Shown here: positions 18,664 through 27,000 of the stretch, piece by piece
How positions within the stretch are numbered: position 1 is the first letter of the stretch
Layout: each line of letters starts with the position of its first letter
DNA from: Clostridiaceae bacterium
Lineage (GTDB): Bacteria; Bacillota; Clostridia; Lachnospirales; Lachnospiraceae
Reading direction: 5' to 3'
Length of the DNA stretch: 64,000 nucleotides
NCBI GenBank assembly: GCA_910575585.1
Contig: CAJTGF010000016.1
Coordinates: 1 to 64,000, forward strand
Translations under genes and position numbers: made by a program
The notes under the pieces: generated by a model
Told to the model about the DNA's origin: nothing
Seen by the model: the letters and a program-made list of their open reading frames with translations, nothing else
The model's database searches: none

Positions 18664-19310
18664 TATATATCCTCTGTGGAATTGACTATACGGGCAAGTA
18701 TTTCATAGATGTACTCTGGTTCGGCTGTTTCTAAAGGATACTGTTGATTACCGAACTGGAAAGCGATACCGTTTTGATAAGGAGTAACAGCTGACAATGA
18801 AGTTATCTTTTTATCGAAAGCACCCTTGTTTCCAGAGAAGACAACTCTTTTATTTGTAATTGAGAGAATGCCTTGTGTACGCTCCTGCACGTTACCTCTA
18901 ATTGGAGCTGCTTTATGTGCGCCTACCCTTACAGACATTCCCTTTGCGATTCTAATACTGGTCCCTCGGCTTCCACCAGAATATCCAACAACCACATTCT
19001 TTGTTTTCACGAAAGTTGCTGGGCCACAGTAATGACAGCTTTCAGCGGTAGAGAGCATAAGATTGGATGGTACTACTGGAAGCTCTTCATTATCTAATAG
19101 ATGTTTTGGACGATTACCCTGTATGCGTTCGCCTTTGGTTGCTGCTGAGAAATATCGGACAATATCAACTATCCATCCTATGTAGAATAATCCGAATGTA
19201 CAGAGATATAGTATCCCCATACCTATTCTCTTTTCTCTGAATTTATGAACTCCAAGCCATCCAAATAAAAGGCAGATTACAAAATCTGTCCATTCTGCTG
19301 TCCACACCAT
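18663..19310 (-). CDS. TM2-domain membrane protein in the lysogeny module
   Basis: 215-aa protein with two N-terminal membrane segments of the TM2 type ('VICLLFGWLGVHKFREKRIG', 'ILYLCTFGLFYIGWIVDIV'), a CHYC pair near residue 91 and a C-terminal beta-rich domain ('GILSITNKRVVFSG') resembling PH-like/GRAM-type modules. It starts behind GGAGG, and its end shares a base with the integrase start. Its place between repressor and integrase means it is likely expressed in the lysogen; superinfection exclusion or a host-envelope effect are reasonable guesses, not shown. Confidence 0.7.
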   Translation of the reverse strand: MVWTAEWTDFVICLLFGWLGVHKFREKRIGMGILYLCTFGLFYIGWIVDIVRYFSAATKGERIQGNRPKHLLDNEELPVVPSNLMLSTAESCHYCGPATFVKTKNVVVGYSGGSRGTSIRIAKGMSVRVGAHKAAPIRGNVQERTQGILSITNKRVVFSGNKGAFDKKITSLSAVTPYQNGIAFQFGNQQYPLETAEPEYIYEILARIVNSTEDI

Positions 19311-19384
19311 AGAGAGTTCCTCCTTTAAAATAATCTTAAGTATCTTTATTTAGCTATGATGCCTTCGGTACCACTCGAAGGGGA

Positions 19385-20170
19385 TTATTTTCCCAATGTA
19401 TCAGTTCCAGTCTTTTTTAATGGTGTATCCGCTGCAACGGATTCAAAGCGCTGTTCTTTTAGGTATTCTTTAATTTTACCCATGATAATATCTTTATTAT
19501 CTTCATTTAGTTGGCGAAAAGCATTAAGCCATTTCAATTCAGATTCAGATAATTTACGGCAATCAGGAAAGAAATCTTCTATAGGTATATCTTGCAAATC
19601 ATCGTACTGGTTCTGAAATCTGTACTTTAAAATCAGAAAATATTCTTGGGTTGTGGGTTCAAGGCCAGGAGATACAGAACCTGGTCTTGTCCAATAATTA
19701 AGTTCTACATTGAAATATTCAGAGAGTTTTTCATAATAACTGTAATAATCATCTCTTTTCTCAACTAGCCATTCCCAGATAATTTCAGTAGATACACCAA
19801 TAGAATTTGCTACATCAGCTAACCGTAATCCATTAAAGTCGATTTGAAGTGCCAACTTATGAGAAAAGCGGACAGCTTTTTCCTCATCTTTAGGATATCC
19901 TAGCATATCGGCGATTCCAGGACCATCAAGTCCATATTTGTCTATGTTACCATCGTTTAATCCATGTCCCAAGCAATCTTCTCTGCCAAGTAAATAGTCA
20001 ATGGTGCAATTATAATGTTCAGCGATTTTTAAGAGTATTTCCAATTTGGGAATTCTTTTATTATTTTCATAATTGGCAAGAGTGCTCTGTTCTATGTTAA
20101 TGGCAGTGCAAACATCTTGTTGACTTTCTTGGCGCTGTGCGCGAAGTAATTTTAGACGTTCTCCTATCAT
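19385..20170 (-). CDS. prophage repressor, XRE family
   Basis: 261-aa regulator with an N-terminal helix-turn-helix ('IGERLKLLRAQRQESQQDVC', 'STLANYENNKRIPKLEILLK') and a possible second helix-turn-helix around residues 118-150 ('LRLADVANSIGVSTEIIWEWL'). There is no S24 self-cleaving peptidase domain, so induction would need another route. The ATG at 20170 follows GGGAGGAATT; upstream in-frame codons are ignored. It is divergent from the cro-like gene, with shared operators between. Confidence 0.85.
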   Translation of the reverse strand: MIGERLKLLRAQRQESQQDVCTAINIEQSTLANYENNKRIPKLEILLKIAEHYNCTIDYLLGREDCLGHGLNDGNIDKYGLDGPGIADMLGYPKDEEKAVRFSHKLALQIDFNGLRLADVANSIGVSTEIIWEWLVEKRDDYYSYYEKLSEYFNVELNYWTRPGSVSPGLEPTTQEYFLILKYRFQNQYDDLQDIPIEDFFPDCRKLSESELKWLNAFRQLNEDNKDIIMGKIKEYLKEQRFESVAADTPLKKTGTDTLGK

Positions 20171-20189
20171 ATAATTCCTCCCAAATGAC

Positions 20190-20218
20190 ATTATATCACA
20201 AATTGAAATGATTTCAAA
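20190..20218 (-). promoter_or_regulatory. repressor promoter
   Basis: On the minus strand TTTGAA (20218-20213) and a perfect TATAAT (20195-20190) are 17 bases apart, reading into the repressor gene. The -35 end overlaps the palindromic operators. Confidence 0.55.
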
Positions 20219-20294
20219 TTTCGATACGAAATATTCTTCTATAAAAATGCTTGACAAATATTTCAAATTGCTATATTATATTTCATAACGAAAT
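20200..20294. promoter_or_regulatory. lysis-lysogeny operator set
   Basis: Two related 15-bp inverted repeats, ATTTCGATACGAAAT (20218-20232) and ATTTCATAACGAAAT (20280-20294), share the ATTTC-N5-GAAAT pattern; a looser copy with GAAATGATTTC lies at 20205-20215. One copy covers the repressor -35, another touches the rightward -10. They are the likely sites for the repressor and Cro-like protein. Confidence 0.65.
20251..20279 (+). promoter_or_regulatory. rightward early promoter
   Basis: Perfect TTGACA (20251-20256), 17-base spacer, TATTAT (20274-20279), 34 bases before the cro-like ATG. It should drive the early operon. Confidence 0.8.
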
Positions 20295-20313
20295 AGTGAA
20301 AGGAGGTTTGTAT

Positions 20314-20517
20314 ATGACATTAAAAGAATCCAGAGAAAAAAAGGGATTTTCCCAGACAGAACTTGGGAATCGTGTTGGTTTAAAACAAACAACAATATCC
20401 CAGTATGAGAGTGGTTCCAGAAAGCCTAATTTAACAGTGGCAAAGAAATTAGCCGATGCTCTGGAAATGTCCTTAGATGATTTTATTTGTCTTTCAACAT
20501 TTCAAAATGAAATATAG
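20314..20517 (+). CDS. Cro-like XRE regulator
   Basis: 67-aa single-domain helix-turn-helix protein ('FSQTELGNRVGLKQTTISQY', 'NLTVAKKLADALEMSLDDF'). First gene after the rightward promoter, starting behind AGGAGG; presumed to oppose the divergent repressor. Confidence 0.85.
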   Translation: MTLKESREKKGFSQTELGNRVGLKQTTISQYESGSRKPNLTVAKKLADALEMSLDDFICLSTFQNEI

Positions 20518-20646
20518 GCAAATTATAAAACATGGAAGTGAAAAGAAAAATGGTATCCCAAGCAGTAAATAGGCCTGTATACGATGGGAATACCTGCCTG
20601 TTATATGACTATATGGTGTCGCAAAGACTGAATAAGGAGGTTGGGG

Positions 20647-21126
20647 ATGGGACGGAGACCAACGAAGGCAGCGGACAATCCATTCTGCCAAGCAAGGATA
20701 ATGGCTTCCCGATATAATGACAGGTTGCTTTCTAAAGAGGGAGCAGCAGAATATCTGGGAATATCTGTTTCTACGCTTTCAGATTATGAATTAGGGGTAA
20801 CTAAGGTTATACCACCGGATATGGTGCTAAAAATGGCCGATTTATATAATGCTCCAGAACTTCGGAATTATTATTGCCGGGAAATGTGCCCTCTTGGTGG
20901 CGATGTACCGGTTCTGGAACTGGAGGATTTAGACCGGATTACAGTAAGGGCTATGGCAAGCCTAAGGAAAATATCGGAAACCAAAGAACTTTTACTGGAC
21001 ATAACCGAAGACGGCGTGATTAGCGAGGAAGAGAGGCCTTCATTGAAAAAGGTTTTGAGAACGCTTGATGAAATTTCTGCTGTTACTCAAAGCTTAAAAG
21101 CCTGGACGCAAAAGAATCTGCAATAG
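20647..21126 (+). CDS. helix-turn-helix early regulator
   Basis: 159-aa protein with an N-terminal DNA-binding segment ('LLSKEGAAEYLGISVSTLSD') and a helical C-terminal part ('LEDLDRITVRAMASLRKI') likely used for oligomerisation. The ATG at 20647 follows AAGGAGG. Many early phage regulators of similar size behave as secondary repressors or antirepressors; the role here is unknown. A 61-aa overlapping frame from 20532 is not accepted. Confidence 0.7.
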   Translation: MGRRPTKAADNPFCQARIMASRYNDRLLSKEGAAEYLGISVSTLSDYELGVTKVIPPDMVLKMADLYNAPELRNYYCREMCPLGGDVPVLELEDLDRITVRAMASLRKISETKELLLDITEDGVISEEERPSLKKVLRTLDEISAVTQSLKAWTQKNLQ

Positions 21127-21195
21127 ACGGAAGAGCCCGGTAAGATTTTGGGGTTGGAAAGAAAGGAACGGCTTATCTAAGAAAGGAAGTGAAGC

Positions 21196-21483
21196 ATGGT
21201 TCAGATGTATCATAATCTGTTTGATTTATATTTAAGGGACTGCAAAGCTGCATATAGCCCGGAAAATCCATATGATAACCTGGAAGTATGTATTGGTCGC
21301 TGTGAAAGTTACAGGGAACAGCTTATTGGGATGGTGAATTTAATCGCTGAGGTAGGAGGAATCACCAGAGGGGAGGCAGACAAGGAGATTGAGCGGATCA
21401 CTCAGGAATTTTGCAGCGTTTCTGTCTGCAATGCGTATAAAACGGATGGTGAAGTGATGGTGTTTGTGTCTGTGTCTGGCTAA
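21196..21483 (+). CDS. hypothetical early protein, 95 aa
   Basis: Small acidic, helical protein of unknown function, preceded by AAAGGAAG. No cysteine motif or membrane segment. Co-directional with the other early genes. Confidence 0.6.
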   Translation: MVQMYHNLFDLYLRDCKAAYSPENPYDNLEVCIGRCESYREQLIGMVNLIAEVGGITRGEADKEIERITQEFCSVSVCNAYKTDGEVMVFVSVSG

Positions 21484-21501
21484 CAAGTAAGGAGGGAGAG
21501 C

Positions 21502-21756
21502 ATGGGAGCGTTGGCGACAGCACCTGGAGTTTTAGGTGCGGCGATGACAACATATATCACGGCTGTGGACGTTATGACACTGCTTGGGTGTAAAGAGAAT
21601 AAAGCGTACGAGACTATTAGGGCAATTAATAATTTGGCAAAAAAGAATGGACAATTCGCTTATGGACAGGGCAAGGCGAGCAAGTATCTTTTTTCTGAGA
21701 AATACGGAATCCCTATGGATGTGGTCAATGCAGTAATTGAAAGGAACAGGGGATAA
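21502..21756 (+). CDS. excisionase-like DNA-binding protein
   Basis: 84-aa protein with an excisionase/MerR-type helix-turn-helix ('VDVMTLLGCKENKAYETIRA'). Such proteins serve as excisionases or small regulators. AAGGAGGGAGAG precedes the ATG. Confidence 0.6.
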   Translation: MGALATAPGVLGAAMTTYITAVDVMTLLGCKENKAYETIRAINNLAKKNGQFAYGQGKASKYLFSEKYGIPMDVVNAVIERNRG

Positions 21757-21796
21757 GGAGGGCATGGGTAAAGAATAAATCAAAGGAGATGCTGAC

Positions 21797-21967
21797 ATGC
21801 AATATTGGACATGTCCGTTATGTGGCGCAAATCTTGATAGCGGAGAGAAATGTGATTGCAGGAAAGAAGAAAAAAGAAAACAGGAGCGGATAGAACGGCT
21901 TTATAAACAGGAGGCGGGAAGCAGTCAGCTTACGTTCAACTGGGCCCCGGAAAGGTTAAAGGCGTGA
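21797..21967 (+). CDS. zinc-ribbon small protein, 56 aa
   Basis: Short frame with CPLC and CDC pairs followed by a highly charged helix and a C-terminal 'LTFNWAPERL'. A ribosome site (AAAGGAG) is 9 bases upstream. Probably a zinc-stabilised nucleic-acid or protein-binding peptide. Confidence 0.6.
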   Translation: MQYWTCPLCGANLDSGEKCDCRKEEKRKQERIERLYKQEAGSSQLTFNWAPERLKA

Positions 21968-21999
21968 AATGAATAGCAGAAAAAAAGGGCTAGATCTGG

Positions 22000-22152
22000 A
22001 TGAAGGCAAAGTGTATGAAGTGTGGTTTATCATGGAATGTCAGTGCATTGAAGAAGATTCCTCCAATTGGCTATTTCTGTCCAAGGTGCGAAAAGCCTGG
22101 CAGACGAAAGCCAAGAGAGTGCTTAAAAAGGCCGCTGAATTTATGGCCATGA
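22000..22152 (+). CDS. zinc-ribbon small protein, 50 aa
   Basis: Encodes CMKC and CPRC pairs 22 residues apart followed by a basic tail, the pattern of small phage zinc ribbons. It overlaps, in another frame, a longer possible frame starting at 21969; the paired cysteines make this one more credible. It ends over the start of the next membrane protein. Confidence 0.5.
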   Translation: MKAKCMKCGLSWNVSALKKIPPIGYFCPRCEKPGRRKPRECLKRPLNLWP

Positions 22153-22340
22153 CGGGATGCAGAATAGCTGGTTCTGCATTGCTGACAGGTATGTATGCGG
22201 TCTGGTCCGCAGAGCAGGCATTTTTCCAAAGGGGATATAAAGCTTATGGAGGAGAGTTTCTTGCTATCCCATTTGTATTCTGGTGGACTTATGCAGGATT
22301 GGGATGGATTGCATGTTTGGTGCATGGGAGAACTACATAA
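22143..22340 (+). CDS. small membrane protein, 65 aa
   Basis: Two hydrophobic segments ('IAGSALLTGMYAVW' and 'FLAIPFVFWWTYAGLGWIACL') flank a short polar loop. The start ATG at 22143 overlaps the previous stop; an in-frame extension to 21969 exists but crosses the zinc-ribbon gene. Function unknown. Confidence 0.5.
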   Translation: MAMTGCRIAGSALLTGMYAVWSAEQAFFQRGYKAYGGEFLAIPFVFWWTYAGLGWIACLVHGRTT

Positions 22341-22441
22341 TGAGGTTTGTGTTAAAGACGAGGGCTACAATATGGAAGAAGAGCATTCGGCAAATTGCCA
22401 GAACACTCTGTGGACTCTCCTATTGTAGCATGGAAATGTGA
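22340..22441 (+). CDS. possible basic peptide, 33 aa
   Basis: The ATG overlaps the preceding stop (TAATG), suggesting coupling. Basic, no recognised motif; may be spurious. Confidence 0.25.
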   Translation: MRFVLKTRATIWKKSIRQIARTLCGLSYCSMEM

Positions 22442-22465
22442 ATAAATCAATATGGAGGAAAAAAT

Positions 22466-23617
22466 ATGCAAAAGAAATTACAAAATCTAACGATTGAAAA
22501 CGTCCTCGCTCAGAGGAATGCTTACAATCTGGCAATCCCATTCGTGGAGACTCAGCAGATCAATCCCTTTTACAAAATGAGCGTATCGCTTCTCTATGTG
22601 GAAACGAATGAGGAGGCGTCGCAGATATTCAAGGTAGGTTCCCGGAATTTTGGCGATGGTCAGTGGAAAGATATGTATGCCCTTAGCAAACCCTTCCTGC
22701 AAAAGCTGGCTACTGAGGCTGGTGTCCAGTTTTGCTCTGGAACAGGGGATATATCAAAAGTGGATGAAAACACATGGAAAGCAAGCGCTTTTGGGGCAAT
22801 TCGTCTTCCTGATGGGGGTGTGAGGACCAGCAGCAATGTTAAGGTGATCGACCTGGCTACAGAAGAAAAGAAGTATCGTCTGGCTTATGAGGAGAAGGCG
22901 AGAAGGGGGATTGCAGATTATAAGGCAGCAAAAGAAGCTTCCCAAAAGTATGCAGGAACATGGGTGGACACTGGCCGAATGAATGACAAGGGTTACTCTA
23001 TCAAATTGTTTATGGTTTCAGAGCAGGAGCAGGAAAAGTACATCGAAAACAGCTTGCTTGATGCTATGACGCAATTACGGGCCAATGCCCCGCAAAAGGC
23101 TGCTACAGGGGCTAACTTGAGAGTGATAAGGGATCTTCTGGGCATTAAGGGAACATATACAATTGAAGAACTAAAAAAGCCGTTTGCGGTGGCGAGAACA
23201 TCATTTTCCCCAGATTATAACGATCCTGTGGTGAAGCAGATGCTGCTGCAGCAGGCTATGCAAAGTGTAGGTAATTTGTTTGGGAACGTGCAGCCGGTCG
23301 TGCAGACCATCTCCATACCCAAAGCAGATGTTTATGATGAAGTAGATTTTCCCCCTGAGTTAAGGGACATGGAAACATTCCGGAAAAATCGGGAGGAGAT
23401 ACAGAGAGAGGGGCAAAGAGCGGATAAGGCCGAAATGAAGTTGGGACAGGCGGATAACAAGGAAGAAGAGGACCGTACAATAGACTTCCGCTGTGACAAA
23501 TGTGATTGTGTGATACCTCAAAAGGTATGGGATTATTCTGTTGAGAATTTCGGAAGGCCTCTCTGCTATAAATGCCAGAGAATTGTGAAGGGCGAACAGA
23601 GGGGAGGCAGACGGTAA
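22466..23617 (+). CDS. possible single-strand annealing/recombination protein with C-terminal zinc finger
   Basis: 383-aa protein, start behind GGAGGAAA. The N-terminal two thirds are a mixed alpha/beta region with 'AFGAIRLPDGG' and 'KYAGTWVDTGRMNDKGYSIKLF'; a charged linker leads to a zinc finger with CDKCDC and CYKC (about residues 343-372). Position just before a fused SbcDC nuclease matches exonuclease/annealing pairs such as Red or gp46/47 systems, so an annealing function is inferred from context; I do not recognise the domain with certainty. Confidence 0.4.
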   Translation: MQKKLQNLTIENVLAQRNAYNLAIPFVETQQINPFYKMSVSLLYVETNEEASQIFKVGSRNFGDGQWKDMYALSKPFLQKLATEAGVQFCSGTGDISKVDENTWKASAFGAIRLPDGGVRTSSNVKVIDLATEEKKYRLAYEEKARRGIADYKAAKEASQKYAGTWVDTGRMNDKGYSIKLFMVSEQEQEKYIENSLLDAMTQLRANAPQKAATGANLRVIRDLLGIKGTYTIEELKKPFAVARTSFSPDYNDPVVKQMLLQQAMQSVGNLFGNVQPVVQTISIPKADVYDEVDFPPELRDMETFRKNREEIQREGQRADKAEMKLGQADNKEEEDRTIDFRCDKCDCVIPQKVWDYSVENFGRPLCYKCQRIVKGEQRGGRR

Positions 23618-24045
23618 TGCAAATTATCAGGATAAGTACAGATAATGAGATTTCCGCACATGAATTTCCCGAGGGTTCCTATTCCCAACAGAGCCAGATT
23701 CTGCGGGAGCTAATCGGCCCGAAGTGCGAATTATATGAGCACATCATGCCGAAGCGGCTGTATACGGAGTTTGGAGGTTCTGATAAGTTTGGCGGGGAGC
23801 TTGGAAGCTGTGTCAGTATGTTGGTTGATGAAGAGGGGCTCTATCATGACCTTAAAGACAATCTGGTGGGCAGCTATTTATATGAAACGGATAAGCATGG
23901 GGGTGTCATTGCAGGAAACATCCTGATCGTGGGAGAAAGGTGGAGCAGGGATGGGATTGATTTCTGTGGAATTGCAGAGGAGCAGTTTAATGAACTGTTT
24001 CCAAAATTGAAAAAGTTGACGGAGAAAGCGAGGAATTATAGATGA
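23617..24045 (+). CDS. DUF3846-like protein
   Basis: 142-aa protein with a short central region 'GSCVSMLVDEEGLYHDL' and 'IAGNILIVGERW' resembling DUF3846, a family common in phages and conjugative elements with no known activity. Its ATG overlaps the previous stop (TAATG) and its stop overlaps the next start (ATGA), so all three genes are translationally linked. Confidence 0.5.
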   Translation: MQIIRISTDNEISAHEFPEGSYSQQSQILRELIGPKCELYEHIMPKRLYTEFGGSDKFGGELGSCVSMLVDEEGLYHDLKDNLVGSYLYETDKHGGVIAGNILIVGERWSRDGIDFCGIAEEQFNELFPKLKKLTEKARNYR

Positions 24046-27000
24046 AGATTTTTCATTCAGGAGACTGGCATATAGGGCGATTTAAAGGACCGGAAAAAGA
24101 CGGAGTGAATCTTCGTTCCCTGGACACGAGGCGCTGCCTTGAATTTATGGCTGAGTGTGCGGAACAGGAACATCCAGAACTTGTCTTGGTACCGGGGGAT
24201 GTTTTTCATGACGGAAAAACGTGGAGCGACCGTTGCTGTGAAGAAGTGGTACTGGCTATAGAAATCATTTCCCGTTTGGAAGCGGCAGCGGAGCAGGTTG
24301 TTGTCATGAGAGGGACGCCCAGCCATGACGGAAGCGGACCTTTCTCGGTCCTTGAGGTTCATTTTAAGAATCATCCGAAAGTACATATTGTCACCATGCC
24401 GGACGTGATTCGGACAGAATATGCCGATATTGCGGTCCTGCCAGGCTTTGATCGGGGCGTATACCGGGCAAAATTCCCCGGATTGGGAAAAGAAGATGAA
24501 AATGAAATGTTTTCGCAGGAACTTGGCAAAGTTGTTATGGGGTTAAAGGCGACCTGCCGGACAGATCGGCCGGCAATCCTTATGGCGCATTACACGGTTC
24601 CGGGGTGTGACACGGAAAGCGGACAATCACAGATCCTTACCAAGTTTGAACCGATTATCCCTTCAGAAGCTTTGGCGGCGGCCAGCTATGACCTGGTGGC
24701 GTTAGGCCACATTCACCGCCCCCAGCAGGTATCCGGATTTGACAATGTTTATTATTCCGGTTCCATCAATGCCAATAATTTTAATGACGAGGGGCAGGAG
24801 AAAGGTTTCTGGATTCATTACGCTGAACGGGGAGCTTTTGGGCAGGACGGAGTGGTGTTTACCGATTCGGAGCTGGTAAAGGCACCATACCGTGAATTCG
24901 TTACGCTCCGGTTTACAGACGAGGACGTTTCCGCAATTATTAACAACCGTCTTGACGAGGTGGCCATGAACTATTGGCGGCTGAATGGGGCGGCAGCAGA
25001 TAAGATTGTCAGGGTATTATATGAATGTTCCGCAGATAAGAGGAAGGCTTTCAATACCGCCTTAGTAGAAAGGGAGCTGTATAAGGACGGGGCTTTCTGG
25101 GTAACAGGGGTTACACAGGAAAAGATGCAAGAATCCCCAGACCGCGCCGATTTGTCCAGGGAGACGGATCCGGAAGCAAATTTGAAAATATATCTGGAAA
25201 GGAAAGGGATGGGGAAGGAAGAAATTGAAAGGCTGCTGTTTAAAGCCAGGCCGATTATCGCTGAAGCCATGGCATCAGAGAATGGATCCGCTTTTTGCGG
25301 GATGTTCGTGCCTATTGAGATCGAAGTGGAAAACTATCGTGCCTATGCAAAGGAGAAGTTTTCATTCGAAGATATTCAATTTTGTACTATCAATGGACAA
25401 AACGGAGCCGGTAAATCATCCCTATTTATGGATGCCATTATTGACTGCATTTATGAGGAATCACGGGAGGGAAAGGGGGCATCCGTAAAGGTCCCATGGC
25501 TGAGAAATGATGAAAAGGTCCGCTCTGGACGAATAACCTTCACGTTTTCTATCGGAAATAAGGTATACCGCATTACAAGGTCAAGGCAGAAATCTGGAAA
25601 GCCAACGTTAAACTTGGCGGAATTGGTTTCCGGGGAATGGGAAAACCGCAGCCGTGAAGGAACGAATGACACTCAGGTGGAAATAGAGAATTTAATTGGT
25701 GTTGACAGCATGACATTTAAGAGCTGCGCCCTTATTATGCAGGACCAGTATGGATTGTTTTTGCAGGCGAAAAAAGAAGAACGCATGGTCATCCTTTCCA
25801 ATCTTCTGGGGCTGGGGATCTATGACAAGATGGAAGTACTGGCAAGGGAACGGGTATTAGGGTATAGACGGAGCATTACGGAAAAGAAGCAGACTATCCA
25901 GGTTCAGGCTGACAACATCCTTTCTTACGGAAGGCCGTGGGAAGAGCTGCAGCAGGTCAAAGAAGAACTGCAAGAAATAGATGGAAGAGTGCAGATGAAG
26001 GAACTGGGATTGCGGAACGCCAACCTGCTTCTGGGAAATGCTAAGGCAGCAGCGGAGAGGCATCAGGGTCTTATGGGTGAAATCTCAAACCTGGAGAGCA
26101 AGATGAGCATTGCCCGGAAGAGCCAGGAGGCAGAAAAAATCACTATCCAGACGTGTGACTTGGCCCTGAAGGAAGAAACGGAAATAGTTGAAAATGCGGA
26201 AAGATACCGCAGCTTGACAGAGAAAGAAAAGCTTTTGATAGAGGGGACGGCTATATATGAGGCAAAGGCGGCGGAGTTGGAAAGGGTGCATGTGCAGATA
26301 TTCTCCGCTGAGCAGGAGATTCAAGAACATGAGCGGGCCCTTTCCAGATACCAAACCCGTTTGAAATCCATCGAGTACCAGGAGGATCGTGAGGAAGTCA
26401 AGAGAAAGGCGGATGAATATCAGGAAAAGAAACGGCAGCTTGATGCAATGTATAGCATTTCCAGGAAAGCGGCGGAGCTGGATGATAAGAGGAGCCGCCG
26501 GATGTATGCGGTTGACAGTAAAAAGGCATATTTCAATGAACTGGAAAGGGCTTTGATGGCCGAGCAGGCGTCTTTAAGGAAACGATCGGAGTTATTGGAG
26601 GATGCAGGTTGCATGGATATTCGACAGGCATCATGCCGGTTTCTGGCGGATGCGGTACAGGCCAAAGCTGACCTGGAATCGTTCCCAAGAAAGCTGGAGG
26701 TGTTGGAGAAAGAGAGAGAAACATCGCTGGCAGAGCTGATGAAAACGGTTCATGAGGTGGAGGATGAAATTCGGCAATTGGGTTTTTCCGAGGACCAGCT
26801 GGAGCGTTTGGGGAAAGAGTGTGCCGCCCTGGAGATTTATGTGGATAAGCTGCGGAAGCTGGAACGGCAGGAAGGCGAAATCGGCTTAATAAAGGCCAGA
26901 ATCGAGGATATGCGGTCCAATATAGCCAAAGCGCAGAAAAGCCTTACAGAATTGAAATGCAGGGCCCAGGAGATAGGCTTTGAGAAAGAGAAGCATGCGG

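Noticed and set aside
20532-20717. 61-aa frame between the Cro-like and second regulator genes
   Set aside because: No ribosome site, and the AAGGAGG near its end serves the gene at 20647.
21969-22142. N-terminal extension of the 65-aa membrane protein
   Set aside because: It overlaps a zinc-ribbon frame with paired cysteines and has no clear ribosome site.
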